Assembly: GCF_900091625.1 (NCBI RefSeq)
Contig: NZ_FMIC01000002.1
Coordinates: 6,262,001-6,326,000, forward strand
DNA: 64,000 nucleotides
From: Micromonospora peucetia
GTDB lineage: Bacteria; Actinomycetota; Actinomycetes; Mycobacteriales; Micromonosporaceae
Direction: 5' to 3'
The first letter of the stretch is position 1; each line of letters opens with the position of its first letter. The position numbers were made by a program, and so were the translations under genes. Of this stretch, positions 1 through 8,654 are shown piece by piece. The notes under the pieces are model-generated. The model did not search any database. It was not told the DNA's origin and saw only the letters and a list, made by a program, of their open reading frames with translations.

Positions 1-3000
1 CCGGCGCTGCGGGGTGTCCAGGTCCACCGGCTTGGCCCCGGCGGGCGGCCAGGCCGGGGCGAGTGCGCCCCGGCCGCTCTCCGGGTCGACCGGGCCGAGC
101 ACGGCCTCGGCGACCTCCCGCCAGGGCTGCCCGTCACCGGCCCGGACGTGGCAGTGCGCCACCCGGCGCTGGTGCTCGTCCGGCGCGCAGACGCCGACCT
201 GCACCTCGAGGGTCAGCTCGGCGGGCAGCGGCACCGGCTCCGGGACGCGCAGCCGCTGCACGGTCGGGGTGCCGAGCCGTTCGCCGAGGTGGGTGAGCAT
301 GTCCAGCAGGGCGGTGGCGGGCAGCAGCGCGGGCGTGCCGTCACCGGGGGCGGCCAGCCACGGCTGTGCGGCCCCGGAGACCTGACCGGTGCAGACCACC
401 TGCCCGGTACCGGCGACCGGCAGCACCCCGCCGAGCAGCGGGTGCCCGGCGTCGGCCAGCCCGACGCCGACCGGGCCGCCGGCCCCGGCCGAGGCGGGCA
501 GCCAGTAGTGCCGACGCTGGAAGGCGTACGTGGGCAGGTCGACGCGGCGGTGCGGGCCGGGACCGGCGAGGGCGGCCCGGTCCACGGCGACGCCCCGCAC
601 GTGCAACCGCGCCACGGCGGCGAGCAGCGCCGCCGGCTCGTCGGCGACGCCCCGCACGGCCGGGACGAAGGCCAACTCGTCGGCCTCGGCCGCGAGGCAG
701 TCCTGGGCCATCGCGGTGAGCACACCGGCCGGACCGACCTCCAGGAAGGTGGTGACTCCCTGCCCGTGCAGGGCCCGCACGCCGTCGTGGAAGCGGACCG
801 TGCCCCGCACGTGCGCCACCCAGTGGTCGGGCGAGCAGAGCCGGGCCGGGTCGACGGGGTGACCGGTCAGGTTGGACACCACCGGCAGGTCCGGGGTGCG
901 GTACGTGAGGCCGGCCGCCACCGCGCGGAACTCGTCGAGCATCGGCTCCATGCGCGGCGAGTGGAACGCGTGTGACACCCGCAGTCGGCTGGTACGCCGC
1001 CCGGCGGCGCGCAGGGCGGCCTCGACGGCCAGCACGGCGTCGGTGTCGCCGGAGACGACGACGCTGGTCGGGCCGTTGACGGCGGCGAGGCCCACCCGGT
1101 CGGTCAGGTGCGCGGCGACCTCGGCCTCGTCGGCCTCGATGGCGACCATCGCGCCCCCGGCGGGAAGCTGCTGCATCAGCCGGGCCCGGGCGGCGACGAG
1201 CGCTGCGGCGTCGGCGAGGGAGAACACCCCGGCCACGTGCGCAGCGGCCAGTTCGCCGACGGAGTGGCCGAGCACCGCGTCGGGGCGTACCCCCCACGAC
1301 TCCAGCAGGCGGTACAGCGCCACCTCGAAGGCGAACAGCCCCGGCTGGGTGTACAGGGTCTGGTCGAGCAGGCCGGCCGCTTCGCCGCCCTCGTCGGCGA
1401 AGACGACGTCCACGACGGGGTGCGGGGCGTGTTCGGCAAGGCAGCGGTCGAGTTCCGCGCAGGCGGCGTCGAACGCGGCGGCGAAGACCGGGTACGCCGC
1501 GTGCAGTTCGCGGCCCATGCCGGCGCGCTGCCCGCCCTGCCCGCCGAAGAGCAGGCCGAGCCGGCCGTCGACGACCCGGCCGGTCAGCACGGTCGGGACG
1601 TCCGGCTCCGACTCGCTCCGAGTCAGCGCGGTCAGGCCCGCCCGGGCGGCGGTCGGGTCGCCGGCCAGCACCACGGCCCGGTGTTCGAGGGCGGCGCGGG
1701 TGGTGGCGAGCGCGTGCCCGACGTCGGCCGGGTCGGCGTCCGCCCCGGGCCCGTCGAGCCAGCCGAGCAGGCGGGCCGCCTGGTCCCGCAGCGCCTCGCC
1801 GGAGGCCGCGGCGAGCAGCCACGGTACGGGCGGACGCCGGGTGCCGGCGGTGGCGGTCTCAGCCGACGGCTGCCGGTCGGCGGTCCCGGGTCCGGACGGC
1901 AGGTCGGCTGGCGCCTCGACGATGACGTGGGCGTTGGTGCCGCTGATGCCGAACGACGAGATGCCGGCCCGGCGGGGCCGGCGCACCTCGGGCCACGGGC
2001 GGGCCTCGGCGAGCACCTCGACCGCGCCGGTGGACCAGTCCACCTCCGACGTCGGGGCGTCCACGTGCAGGGTGCGGGGCAGCACACCGTGCCGCATAGC
2101 GAGCACCATCTTGATCACCCCGGCGGCCCCGGCGGCGGCCTGGGTGTGGCCGAGGTTGGACTTCAGCGAGCCCAGCCGCAGCGGCTCGGCGTCGCCGCGT
2201 CCCGCCCCGTACGTGGCGAGCAGCGCCTGCGCCTCGATCGGGTCGCCCAGCCGGGTGCCCGTGCCGTGTGCCTCGACGACGTCCACGTCGGCGGTGCGCA
2301 GGCCGGCGGCTGCCAGCGCCCGGCGGATGACCCGCTCCTGGGCGGGCCCGCTGGGGGCGGTGAGCCCGTTGGACGCGCCGTCCTGGTTCACGGCGGAGCC
2401 GCGTAGCACGGCGAGGACGGGGTGTCCGCGCCGGCGGGCGTCGGAGAGCCGTTCCAGCAGCAGCACGGCGACGCCCTCGGACCAGCCGGTGCCGTCGGCG
2501 CCGTCGGCGAACGCCTTGCACCGCCCGTCCGGGGCGAGCCCGCGCTGCCGGCTGAACTCCACGAACGCCTGCGGGGTGCCCATCACCGCCACGCCGCCGG
2601 CCACGGCGAGGGAGCAGTCACCGGCGCGCAGCGCCTGGGCGGCCAGGTGCAGCGCCACCAGCGACGACGAGCACGCCGTGTCGACCGTGACCGCCGGTCC
2701 CTCCAGCCCCAGCGCGTACGCGACCCGGCCGGAGACGACACTGCCGGCGGTGCCGACGCCGAGGTAGCCCTCGGTGCCGGGCGGGGCCTGGCGCAGGTTG
2801 GCGGCGTAGTCGTGGTGCATGACGCCGGTGAAGACGCCGGTGGCGCTGCCGCGCAGGGAGGTGGGGTCGATACCGGCCCGCTCGAACAGCTCCCAGGACG
2901 TCTCCAGCAGCAGCCGCTGCTGCGGATCCATGGCAAGCGCCTCGCGCGGGCTGATCGCGAACAGGGTGGCGTCGAAATCCGCGGCGTCGGTCAGGAAGCC

Positions 3001-6000
3001 GCCCGTCCTGACGTACGAGGTGCCGGGCCGGTCGGGGTCGTCGGAGAACAGGTGCGCCAGGTCCCATCCCCGGTCGGTGGGAAACTCCGTGAGCCCTTCC
3101 CGGCCCTGGTCGACCAGGGCCCACAGGTCCTCGGGGGAGCCGATCCCGCCGGGGAGCCGGCAGGCCATGGCGACGACGACCACCGGATCGTCCATCGTGG
3201 ACGGGAGGGGAGGCCGGTCCAGCACCGTACCGGCCTGCGGGGTGACGCCGCGCAGCCGGTCGGCGAGGTGTCGGGCCAGGGCGTCGGGGCTGGGCCGGTC
3301 GAACGCGGCCGTGGCGGAGAGCCGTACCCCGGTGGCCCGGGCCAGCCGGTCGCGCAGGGCGACCGCGCTGACCGAGGTGAAGCCGAGCTCCTTGAAGGCC
3401 CGGCCCGGGCGGACGGCCGCCGCTCCGGGCAGGCCGGCCACCTCGGCGGTCGCGGCGCGGACCAGGTCGAGCACGAGCCGGTCGCCCTCGGCGGTCGTCA
3501 GGCCGGCCAGCCGGCGGCGCCATTCGGCGGCGTCCCGGTCGTCCTCGGCGGCGCGGGCCGCCGCGACGGGTCTGCGCCAGGCGGGGTGCGCGGCATCGGC
3601 GTGGCCCGCCGGACGGGCGAGCAGCACCAGGTCGTCGCGGTCGTGGGCCACGTCGAACGCGGCGAGGTCAGCGCGCAAGGCCGGCACAGCGAGGTCGGCG
3701 CGCACGGCCGACACGGCGGTCGTGCCGACGAGCCTGGCCGGGAAGCCGGCGGCCCGGCGGCGGGCGGCCAGGGCGTGCAGGGCGCCGATGGCCGAGGCGG
3801 CCCGCTCCTGGCCGGCGGCGCCCAGCAGCAGGGCGGACGGGGCGAGGACGGTGAACGCGGCGGCCGGGTGCCGGGTCCCGGCGTCCAGCGCGGCGGCGAG
3901 GCCGAGCAGCCGGACGACCGCCTCGTCGTCGGCCAGGTCGTCCTCGGACGGGCAGAGGAAGACCCCGCCGAGCGGCTCGTCACCCGACTGGTCGGCGGGC
4001 AGCGCGGCGGCCTCGGCACCGGCGGCGGTGAGTTCGGCGACCAGGTCCGCCAGGCCGGTCCCGGCCGTGGCGCCGGTGGGCAGCAACCGCAGCCGGCGGG
4101 CGCGGTGCGCCGCGACGAGGTGTCGGGCCAGCGCCGCGCCGGTCGGCCCGTCGGCGCCGGTGATCAGAACAGGGCGGGCCGGGTCGACCACCGTGGCCGG
4201 CCGCGCCGGCATGGCCGCCGGGGCGGGTACGAGGACCGCGTGCAGGGCGGTTCCGGCGCGGAGCGCGACCTGCGCGGCGCCGGCGTCCAGCACGGCCGGC
4301 AGCAGGGCGATCGAACTCTGTTCGTTGTCGCGGTCGACCAGCACGATCCGGTCCGGGTACGCGGCCTGCAGGCTGCGCCCGATCGCCGAGACCGCGCCGG
4401 CCGCTGGATCAGGCCCGGCCCATTCGGCGGCGTCGCCCGCGCCGGGGCCGGTGGCCGCGTTGCCGGCCACGCCGGGCGCGTCGCTCGCGCCGGGCTCGGT
4501 TGCCGCGTAGGGCTCAGTTGACGCGCCGGGCCCGGTTGCCGCGTCGCTCGCGGTGGCGTCGCCGGCCGGGCCGGTCAGCAGCAACAGCCGGGTGCCGGCG
4601 AACCGGTCGTCGTCGAGCCAGCCGCGCAGCCGGTCGGCGAGGTCCGCCGCGACGGTGTCGGCCGGGTCGACCAGCAGCACCGTCACGTCGGGCAGGTCCG
4701 GGGCCTCGCGCAGTGCGGCCAGGTCGCGGTGGGACCGGAACCGGTCCTCCGTCGACGCCGCGCGCAGCGGCGCCACCAGCACCTCGCTCCCCCGACCGAC
4801 GATCGCCCAGCGGCGGGCCGGGGCGACGGCGGCCTGGGCGGCCGTCGGGACGGGCGCCCCGACCGGCGGTACGGGGGTCAGGTCCAGCGGCTGCCAGGCA
4901 AGCAGGCTCAGCGCCTCGTGGTGACTGCCGTTGACCGCCCGCAGCCGGGCCGGCCGGCCGAGCAGGAGCCGGCGGGTGGCCTTGCCGGAGGCGGTGCGGG
5001 GCACCTGCGCGATCTCGTACAGCTCTTCCGGGACCTTGTGGTAGGAGAGCTTTTCGCGACAGGCCGCGTACCCGGCCCGGGGGTCGAAGCCCTCCGGGCC
5101 GGGCACCACGAATGCCACCGGCACCTCGCCGAGCACGTCGTGCGGGCGGCCGGTCACCGCCACGTCGGCGACGCCGGGCACCGCGCGCAGCGCCTCCTCC
5201 ACCTCGGCCGGGTGGATCTTCTCGCCACCCCGGATGATCAGCTCCTGGTGCCGCCCGGTGACGAAGATGTTGCCCTCGGCGTCACGGCGGGCCAGGTCTC
5301 CGGTGCGGTACCAGCCGTCGCGCAGCGCGGCGGCGGTGACCTCCGGCAGGCCGTGGTAGCCGAGCATGACGCTCGGCCCGCGGACCCAGACCTCGCCCTC
5401 GGCGCCGGTCGGCACGTCCAGGCCGGTCTGCGGGCTGACCAGGCGCACCTCGACGCCGGGCACCGCGAGCCCGCAGGAGCCCTCGACCCGGGGCCGGTCC
5501 GGCCGGGTGACGGCGATCGAGCCGCAGGTCTCCGTGCTGCCGTACGCGTCGAGCAGCGGCGCGTCGAAGACCTCCTCGAACGCCCGGCGCAGCGCGCCGG
5601 TGGTGATCGCCCCGCCGACCAGGCAGACCCGCAGGGCAGGGGCGCGGAAGCCGGTCTCCCGGGCGGCGGTGACGAGGTGGTGGTACATGGCCGGCACACC
5701 GGCCAGCACGGTGGCCTCGTCCTCGTCGACAGCGCGCAGCACGTCCTCGGCGGAGAATCCGTCGACGAGCCGGGCCGTGGCCCCGACCGCGGTCACGCTG
5801 AGCACGCACCCGATGTGGGAGAGGCTGTGGAACAACGGCAGCGGCCAGACCACCCGGTCGGCGGCGGTGAGCTCGGGGATCGGCACGTAGCAGGCGGCGA
5901 CGGACCAGAGGCAGGTCCGCTGGGTGGAGAGCACGCCCTTGGGCCGGCCGGTGGTGCCGGAGGTGTAGAGCATCCAGGCGACCTCGTCGAGGCCCAGGTC

Positions 6001-6480
6001 GTCACGGGCGTCCACACCCGGTTCGGTGTCGACCAGGTCACGCCACGCGGTGACGCCGTCGGGCACCGGGCCGTCCCCGGTGGACACGACCCGCAGGGCC
6101 GGCCGGTCGGCGCGCAGCCGCAGCAACTGGTCGAGGCGCTGAGGGTCGGTGACCACCAGCACCGCGCCGGAGTCGTCCAGCAGGTGTGCCAGTTCCGCAT
6201 CGGTGCTGTGCGGATTCACCGGTACGCCGACCGCGGCGGCCCGGGTGACGGCCAGCCAGGTCTCCACCGTCTCCACCCGGTTGCCGAGGCAGAAGGCCAC
6301 CCGGTCGCCCCGCCCGACCCCCGACGCCGCCAGGTGACCGGCCAGTCGGCGGGTCCGGGCTGCCAGATCGGCGTATCCGACGGCCCGGTGGTCGTCGCGG
6401 AACGCGACCTTGTTCCCCAACCTGGTGGCGTGGGCCTCGATCAGATCGGGCAACGGCTGGATCAGGTCGCTCCGAAGCAT
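1..6480 (-). CDS. AHBA-type loading module plus first extension module of a modular type I PKS (3' end outside window)
   Basis: The visible 2160 residues run from ATG at 6480 off the window edge. Order seen: acyl-AMP ligase domain (about 1-520; core YTSGTTGRPKG near 170, SGK lysine about 500), KR-like domain (about 765-930), ACP with GFTS serine about 1036, KS (DTACSSS cysteine about 1270, AHGTGT and SNLGH histidines), AT (GHSVG serine about 1740, HAFH about 1837-1840, the malonyl-CoA signature), then the start of a DH. The KR-like part keeps a GxxGxxG nucleotide loop, but its active-site stretch reads APSALLLGAAGQERAAS, without the catalytic Tyr. In the DH the usual HxxxGxxxxP reads PxxxTxxxxP, so it should be inactive. 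A ligase-KR-like-ACP start unit next to AHBA genes is what rifamycin-type synthases use to load AHBA; that the substrate is AHBA is inference. Product and number of later modules are not visible. Confidence 0.93.
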   Translation of the reverse strand, partial: MLRSDLIQPLPDLIEAHATRLGNKVAFRDDHRAVGYADLAARTRRLAGHLAASGVGRGDRVAFCLGNRVETVETWLAVTRAAAVGVPVNPHSTDAELAHLLDDSGAVLVVTDPQRLDQLLRLRADRPALRVVSTGDGPVPDGVTAWRDLVDTEPGVDARDDLGLDEVAWMLYTSGTTGRPKGVLSTQRTCLWSVAACYVPIPELTAADRVVWPLPLFHSLSHIGCVLSVTAVGATARLVDGFSAEDVLRAVDEDEATVLAGVPAMYHHLVTAARETGFRAPALRVCLVGGAITTGALRRAFEEVFDAPLLDAYGSTETCGSIAVTRPDRPRVEGSCGLAVPGVEVRLVSPQTGLDVPTGAEGEVWVRGPSVMLGYHGLPEVTAAALRDGWYRTGDLARRDAEGNIFVTGRHQELIIRGGEKIHPAEVEEALRAVPGVADVAVTGRPHDVLGEVPVAFVVPGPEGFDPRAGYAACREKLSYHKVPEELYEIAQVPRTASGKATRRLLLGRPARLRAVNGSHHEALSLLAWQPLDLTPVPPVGAPVPTAAQAAVAPARRWAIVGRGSEVLVAPLRAASTEDRFRSHRDLAALREAPDLPDVTVLLVDPADTVAADLADRLRGWLDDDRFAGTRLLLLTGPAGDATASDAATGPGASTEPYAATEPGASDAPGVAGNAATGPGAGDAAEWAGPDPAAGAVSAIGRSLQAAYPDRIVLVDRDNEQSSIALLPAVLDAGAAQVALRAGTALHAVLVPAPAAMPARPATVVDPARPVLITGADGPTGAALARHLVAAHRARRLRLLPTGATAGTGLADLVAELTAAGAEAAALPADQSGDEPLGGVFLCPSEDDLADDEAVVRLLGLAAALDAGTRHPAAAFTVLAPSALLLGAAGQERAASAIGALHALAARRRAAGFPARLVGTTAVSAVRADLAVPALRADLAAFDVAHDRDDLVLLARPAGHADAAHPAWRRPVAAARAAEDDRDAAEWRRRLAGLTTAEGDRLVLDLVRAATAEVAGLPGAAAVRPGRAFKELGFTSVSAVALRDRLARATGVRLSATAAFDRPSPDALARHLADRLRGVTPQAGTVLDRPPLPSTMDDPVVVVAMACRLPGGIGSPEDLWALVDQGREGLTEFPTDRGWDLAHLFSDDPDRPGTSYVRTGGFLTDAADFDATLFAISPREALAMDPQQRLLLETSWELFERAGIDPTSLRGSATGVFTGVMHHDYAANLRQAPPGTEGYLGVGTAGSVVSGRVAYALGLEGPAVTVDTACSSSLVALHLAAQALRAGDCSLAVAGGVAVMGTPQAFVEFSRQRGLAPDGRCKAFADGADGTGWSEGVAVLLLERLSDARRRGHPVLAVLRGSAVNQDGASNGLTAPSGPAQERVIRRALAAAGLRTADVDVVEAHGTGTRLGDPIEAQALLATYGAGRGDAEPLRLGSLKSNLGHTQAAAGAAGVIKMVLAMRHGVLPRTLHVDAPTSEVDWSTGAVEVLAEARPWPEVRRPRRAGISSFGISGTNAHVIVEAPADLPSGPGTADRQPSAETATAGTRRPPVPWLLAAASGEALRDQAARLLGWLDGPGADADPADVGHALATTRAALEHRAVVLAGDPTAARAGLTALTRSESEPDVPTVLTGRVVDGRLGLLFGGQGGQRAGMGRELHAAYPVFAAAFDAACAELDRCLAEHAPHPVVDVVFADEGGEAAGLLDQTLYTQPGLFAFEVALYRLLESWGVRPDAVLGHSVGELAAAHVAGVFSLADAAALVAARARLMQQLPAGGAMVAIEADEAEVAAHLTDRVGLAAVNGPTSVVVSGDTDAVLAVEAALRAAGRRTSRLRVSHAFHSPRMEPMLDEFRAVAAGLTYRTPDLPVVSNLTGHPVDPARLCSPDHWVAHVRGTVRFHDGVRALHGQGVTTFLEVGPAGVLTAMAQDCLAAEADELAFVPAVRGVADEPAALLAAVARLHVRGVAVDRAALAGPGPHRRVDLPTYAFQRRHYWLPASAGAGGPVGVGLADAGHPLLGGVLPVAGTGQVVCTGQVSGAAQPWLAAPGDGTPALLPATALLDMLTHLGERLGTPTVQRLRVPEPVPLPAELTLEVQVGVCAPDEHQRRVAHCHVRAGDGQPWREVAEAVLGPVDPESGRGALAPAWPPAGAKPVDLDTPQRR

Positions 6481-6577
6481 GTCACCACATCCGTCCGTCG
6501 GCGAGACTCCTCATCCGCGGCGTAGACCTCGCTCGCCGTAGCGGCCCAAGTCTTCCGAGCACCCTGCCGGCAACCTA

Positions 6578-6592
6578 CCCCTGTCACCCCCT
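6578..6592 (-). promoter_or_regulatory. TAGGGG-type direct repeat upstream of the PKS
   Basis: On the minus strand, TTAGGGG and ACAGGGG stand exactly 10 bp apart (AGGGG cores at 6588-6592 and 6578-6582), about 100 nt before the PKS start. The same core occurs in front of the NRPS genes and the AHBA synthase. A binding site for a cluster regulator is inferred from the shared motif. The 6481-6704 gap is the divergent promoter region for the PKS and the plus-strand gene at 6705. Confidence 0.4.
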
Positions 6593-6704
6593 AAGTCGTC
6601 CCCAGTTCAGAGCACTGATCCGGTGGTGGGAGGCGCCGCAGGTCGATGATGGGGCGACCCCCGCGGACCGTCGAATCCCGTGCTCCACCCGCCCGTCAGC
6701 CGAG

Positions 6705-7541
6705 GTGCCGTCGTTGGAACGCTGCTGGTTGTTCGCCCGTTTGGCCGTGCCGGCCGACGGATGCCCGGACACGCGGGTGGTCGAGCTGGTCGGAACGGTA
6801 CTCACCGATCTGGTCGCCGCCGCCCGCCGGGGCGATCCGGGCACGGACTGGTTCTTCGACCGGGACGACTCCCCCGTCGGTCCGGGACTGAGCCTCGGCT
6901 TCCACGCCGCCCCGGCCGCGCTCGACGCGGTACGGGCGCGGCTGATCGCGTACGACCTGCGGGTCTCCTTCGCCGCCGACCCGTACGCGGTACGCGACGC
7001 CGCCCGGGGCGGCCCGCTCGCCTGGGCGGGCAGCGACCTGGCCCTGTCCCTGCTCGGCGGGAACGCCCCCTGGCTGGCCGGCGTCGAACTGCCGTTGGCC
7101 GTGGCGCACCTGCGGCACCTGACCGGGCTGGTGCCGGCGGGCGACCGGTTGACGTTCCTCTTCCTGCACTGGCAGGACCGCAGCCAACTGCTCACCGGAG
7201 CGCACCGGCGGAACCTGGCCGCGCAGGCGGACGCCGGGGCGGAGAAGATCGTCCTGGCGGCCGGCGACCTGCCGCTGGGCGGGGAGGTCGCCGCCGCGTG
7301 GCAGCTCTACCTGGACCGGGTTGCCGACGTGGTCAGCCGGGAGCAACCGGCGACGCCGCGCGGCTTCCTCCTCGCGCACCACGCCCAGCTCACCCACGAG
7401 CGGTGGGGCATCGGGCCGGACGTCGACTCGCTGGCCGCGCTGGCGCTGCGCCTGTCGATGGTCCGGGACCACCCGGTCGTCTCCCTGCCGATCCCCGTCC
7501 CGCAGAGAAGGCAGCAGCAACATGCACGCGTCGGCACCTGA
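6705..7541 (+). CDS. Lantibiotic-dehydratase C-terminal (SpaB_C / thiopeptide-type) domain-like protein
   Basis: 278 residues from a GTG start; no in-frame start was found further upstream. Two parts resemble the SpaB_C / thiopeptide-type bacteriocin biosynthesis domain. Near residue 50 is WFFDRDDSPVGPGLSLGFH, matching that family's WFFIRY-dpGpHLRlR block. Near the C-terminus is LAHHAQLTHERWGI, matching its HMHHNRLLGI-like block. In class I lanthipeptide and thiopeptide pathways this fold handles elimination of glutamylated Ser/Thr or related chemistry. No precursor peptide or LanB N-terminal glutamylation domain is visible here, so a different role in an AHBA/PKS/NRPS pathway is likely and unknown. 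Its 3' end overlaps the aminoDHQ synthase start by 20 nt, suggesting translational coupling. Assignment is by motif recall only. Confidence 0.55.
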   Translation: MPSLERCWLFARLAVPADGCPDTRVVELVGTVLTDLVAAARRGDPGTDWFFDRDDSPVGPGLSLGFHAAPAALDAVRARLIAYDLRVSFAADPYAVRDAARGGPLAWAGSDLALSLLGGNAPWLAGVELPLAVAHLRHLTGLVPAGDRLTFLFLHWQDRSQLLTGAHRRNLAAQADAGAEKIVLAAGDLPLGGEVAAAWQLYLDRVADVVSREQPATPRGFLLAHHAQLTHERWGIGPDVDSLAALALRLSMVRDHPVVSLPIPVPQRRQQQHARVGT

Positions 7542-8562
7542 CCGTCCCGCCCCCGCCGAACCGGTCCGGGTCGAGGTGGCGCTCGGCGAGCGGGCGTACC
7601 CGGTGCTGATCGGCCCCGGTGTGCGCCACCGGCTGCCGGCGGAGGTGGCCCGGATCGGCGCGCGCCGGGTCATGGTGGTCTCGGCCCGACCACCGGAGTG
7701 GACGCCCGACCCGGGCGTGCCGCACCGGGTGGTGCCGGCCCGCGACGGCGAGCACGACAAGAACCTGGCCACGGTGGAGCAGCTCTGCCGGGCCTTCGCC
7801 GAGTTCGGGCTGACCCGCGCCGACGCGGTGGTCTCCTGCGGCGGCGGCACCACCACGGACGTGGTCGGGCTGGCCGCCGGCCTCTACCACCGGGGTATCG
7901 CGGTGATCCACCTGCCGACCTCGCTGCTCGCCCAGGTGGACGCCAGCGTCGGCGGGAAGACCGCAGTCAACCTGCCGGAGGGCAAGAACCTCGTCGGGGT
8001 GTACTGGCAGCCCCGGGCGGTGCTCTGCGACACCGAGCACCTCGGCACGCTGCCGGAGCGGGAGTGGCGCAACGGGTACGGCGAAATCGCCCGGGCACAC
8101 TTCATCGACGCGGGCGAGCTGCGCGACCGACCGGTGGCGGAGCAGATCGCCGCCTGTGTGGCGCTCAAGGCCCGGGTGGTGGCCGCCGACGAGCGCGACT
8201 CCGGCCTGCGGCACATCCTCAACTACGGCCACACCCTGGGGCACGCGCTGGAGCGGGCCACCGACTACCGGCTGCGGCACGGCGAGGCGGTCGGCGTCGG
8301 CACGGTCTTCGCGGGCCGGCTTGCCGGCGTTCTCGGCCGTATCCCGACTGATCGGGTGGCCGAGCACCACGACGTGGTGGCGGGCTACGGCCTCGACACC
8401 ACGGTGCCCTCCGGTGTCGACGCCGACGAACTGGTCTCGCTGATGCGGCGGGACAAGAAGGCCACCTCGGGACTGTCCTTCGTCCTGGACGGCCCGGCCG
8501 GGCCCGAACTGGTCGCCGGCGTCCCCGAGGCCGCCGTCCGGGTCGCCCTCGCCGGCATGTGA
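7522..8562 (+). CDS. rifG-like: Aminodehydroquinate synthase (AHBA pathway, RifG type)
   Basis: 346 residues from ATG at 7522, with GAGAAGG about ten bases upstream. The protein has the dehydroquinate synthase fold: CGGGTTTDVVGLAAGLYHRG (NAD/phosphate loop, about residues 110-130), PTSLLAQVDASVGGKTAVN, the NGYGEIARAHFI segment where primary-metabolic enzymes usually have an AEVIKYG-like sequence, and metal-binding histidines in NYGHTLGHALE and RHGEAVGVG. AHBA-type enzymes convert aminoDAHP to 5-deoxy-5-amino-3-dehydroquinate. Its place opposite the PKS, with rifJ/K/L/M/N homologues 15-20 kb away, supports the amino-shikimate role over housekeeping AroB. It overlaps the preceding gene and ends before a strong hairpin. 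Confidence 0.88.
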   Translation: MHASAPDRPAPAEPVRVEVALGERAYPVLIGPGVRHRLPAEVARIGARRVMVVSARPPEWTPDPGVPHRVVPARDGEHDKNLATVEQLCRAFAEFGLTRADAVVSCGGGTTTDVVGLAAGLYHRGIAVIHLPTSLLAQVDASVGGKTAVNLPEGKNLVGVYWQPRAVLCDTEHLGTLPEREWRNGYGEIARAHFIDAGELRDRPVAEQIAACVALKARVVAADERDSGLRHILNYGHTLGHALERATDYRLRHGEAVGVGTVFAGRLAGVLGRIPTDRVAEHHDVVAGYGLDTTVPSGVDADELVSLMRRDKKATSGLSFVLDGPAGPELVAGVPEAAVRVALAGM

Positions 8563-8619
8563 GGGCAGCGGGCGCGTCCCGGGCGTGGCGGCGGACGATC
8601 GGTTTGCGCAGCGGGTCGC

Positions 8620-8647
8620 CCCCCGGGCCGCCACCGCGGCCCGGGGG
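8620..8647. terminator. Bidirectional hairpin terminator
   Basis: A 12-bp perfect stem (8620-8631 pairs with 8636-8647) with a CACC loop lies between the converging aminoDHQ synthase and ATP-grasp genes. It has no U-tract, as is common in actinomycetes. Confidence 0.7.
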
Positions 8648-8654
8648 ATGCGCG

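Noticed and set aside
2422..4521. Long plus-strand open frames opposite the PKS
   Set aside because: They are rich in Arg, Gly and Pro with no family features, and mirror the high-GC codon pattern of the PKS on minus.
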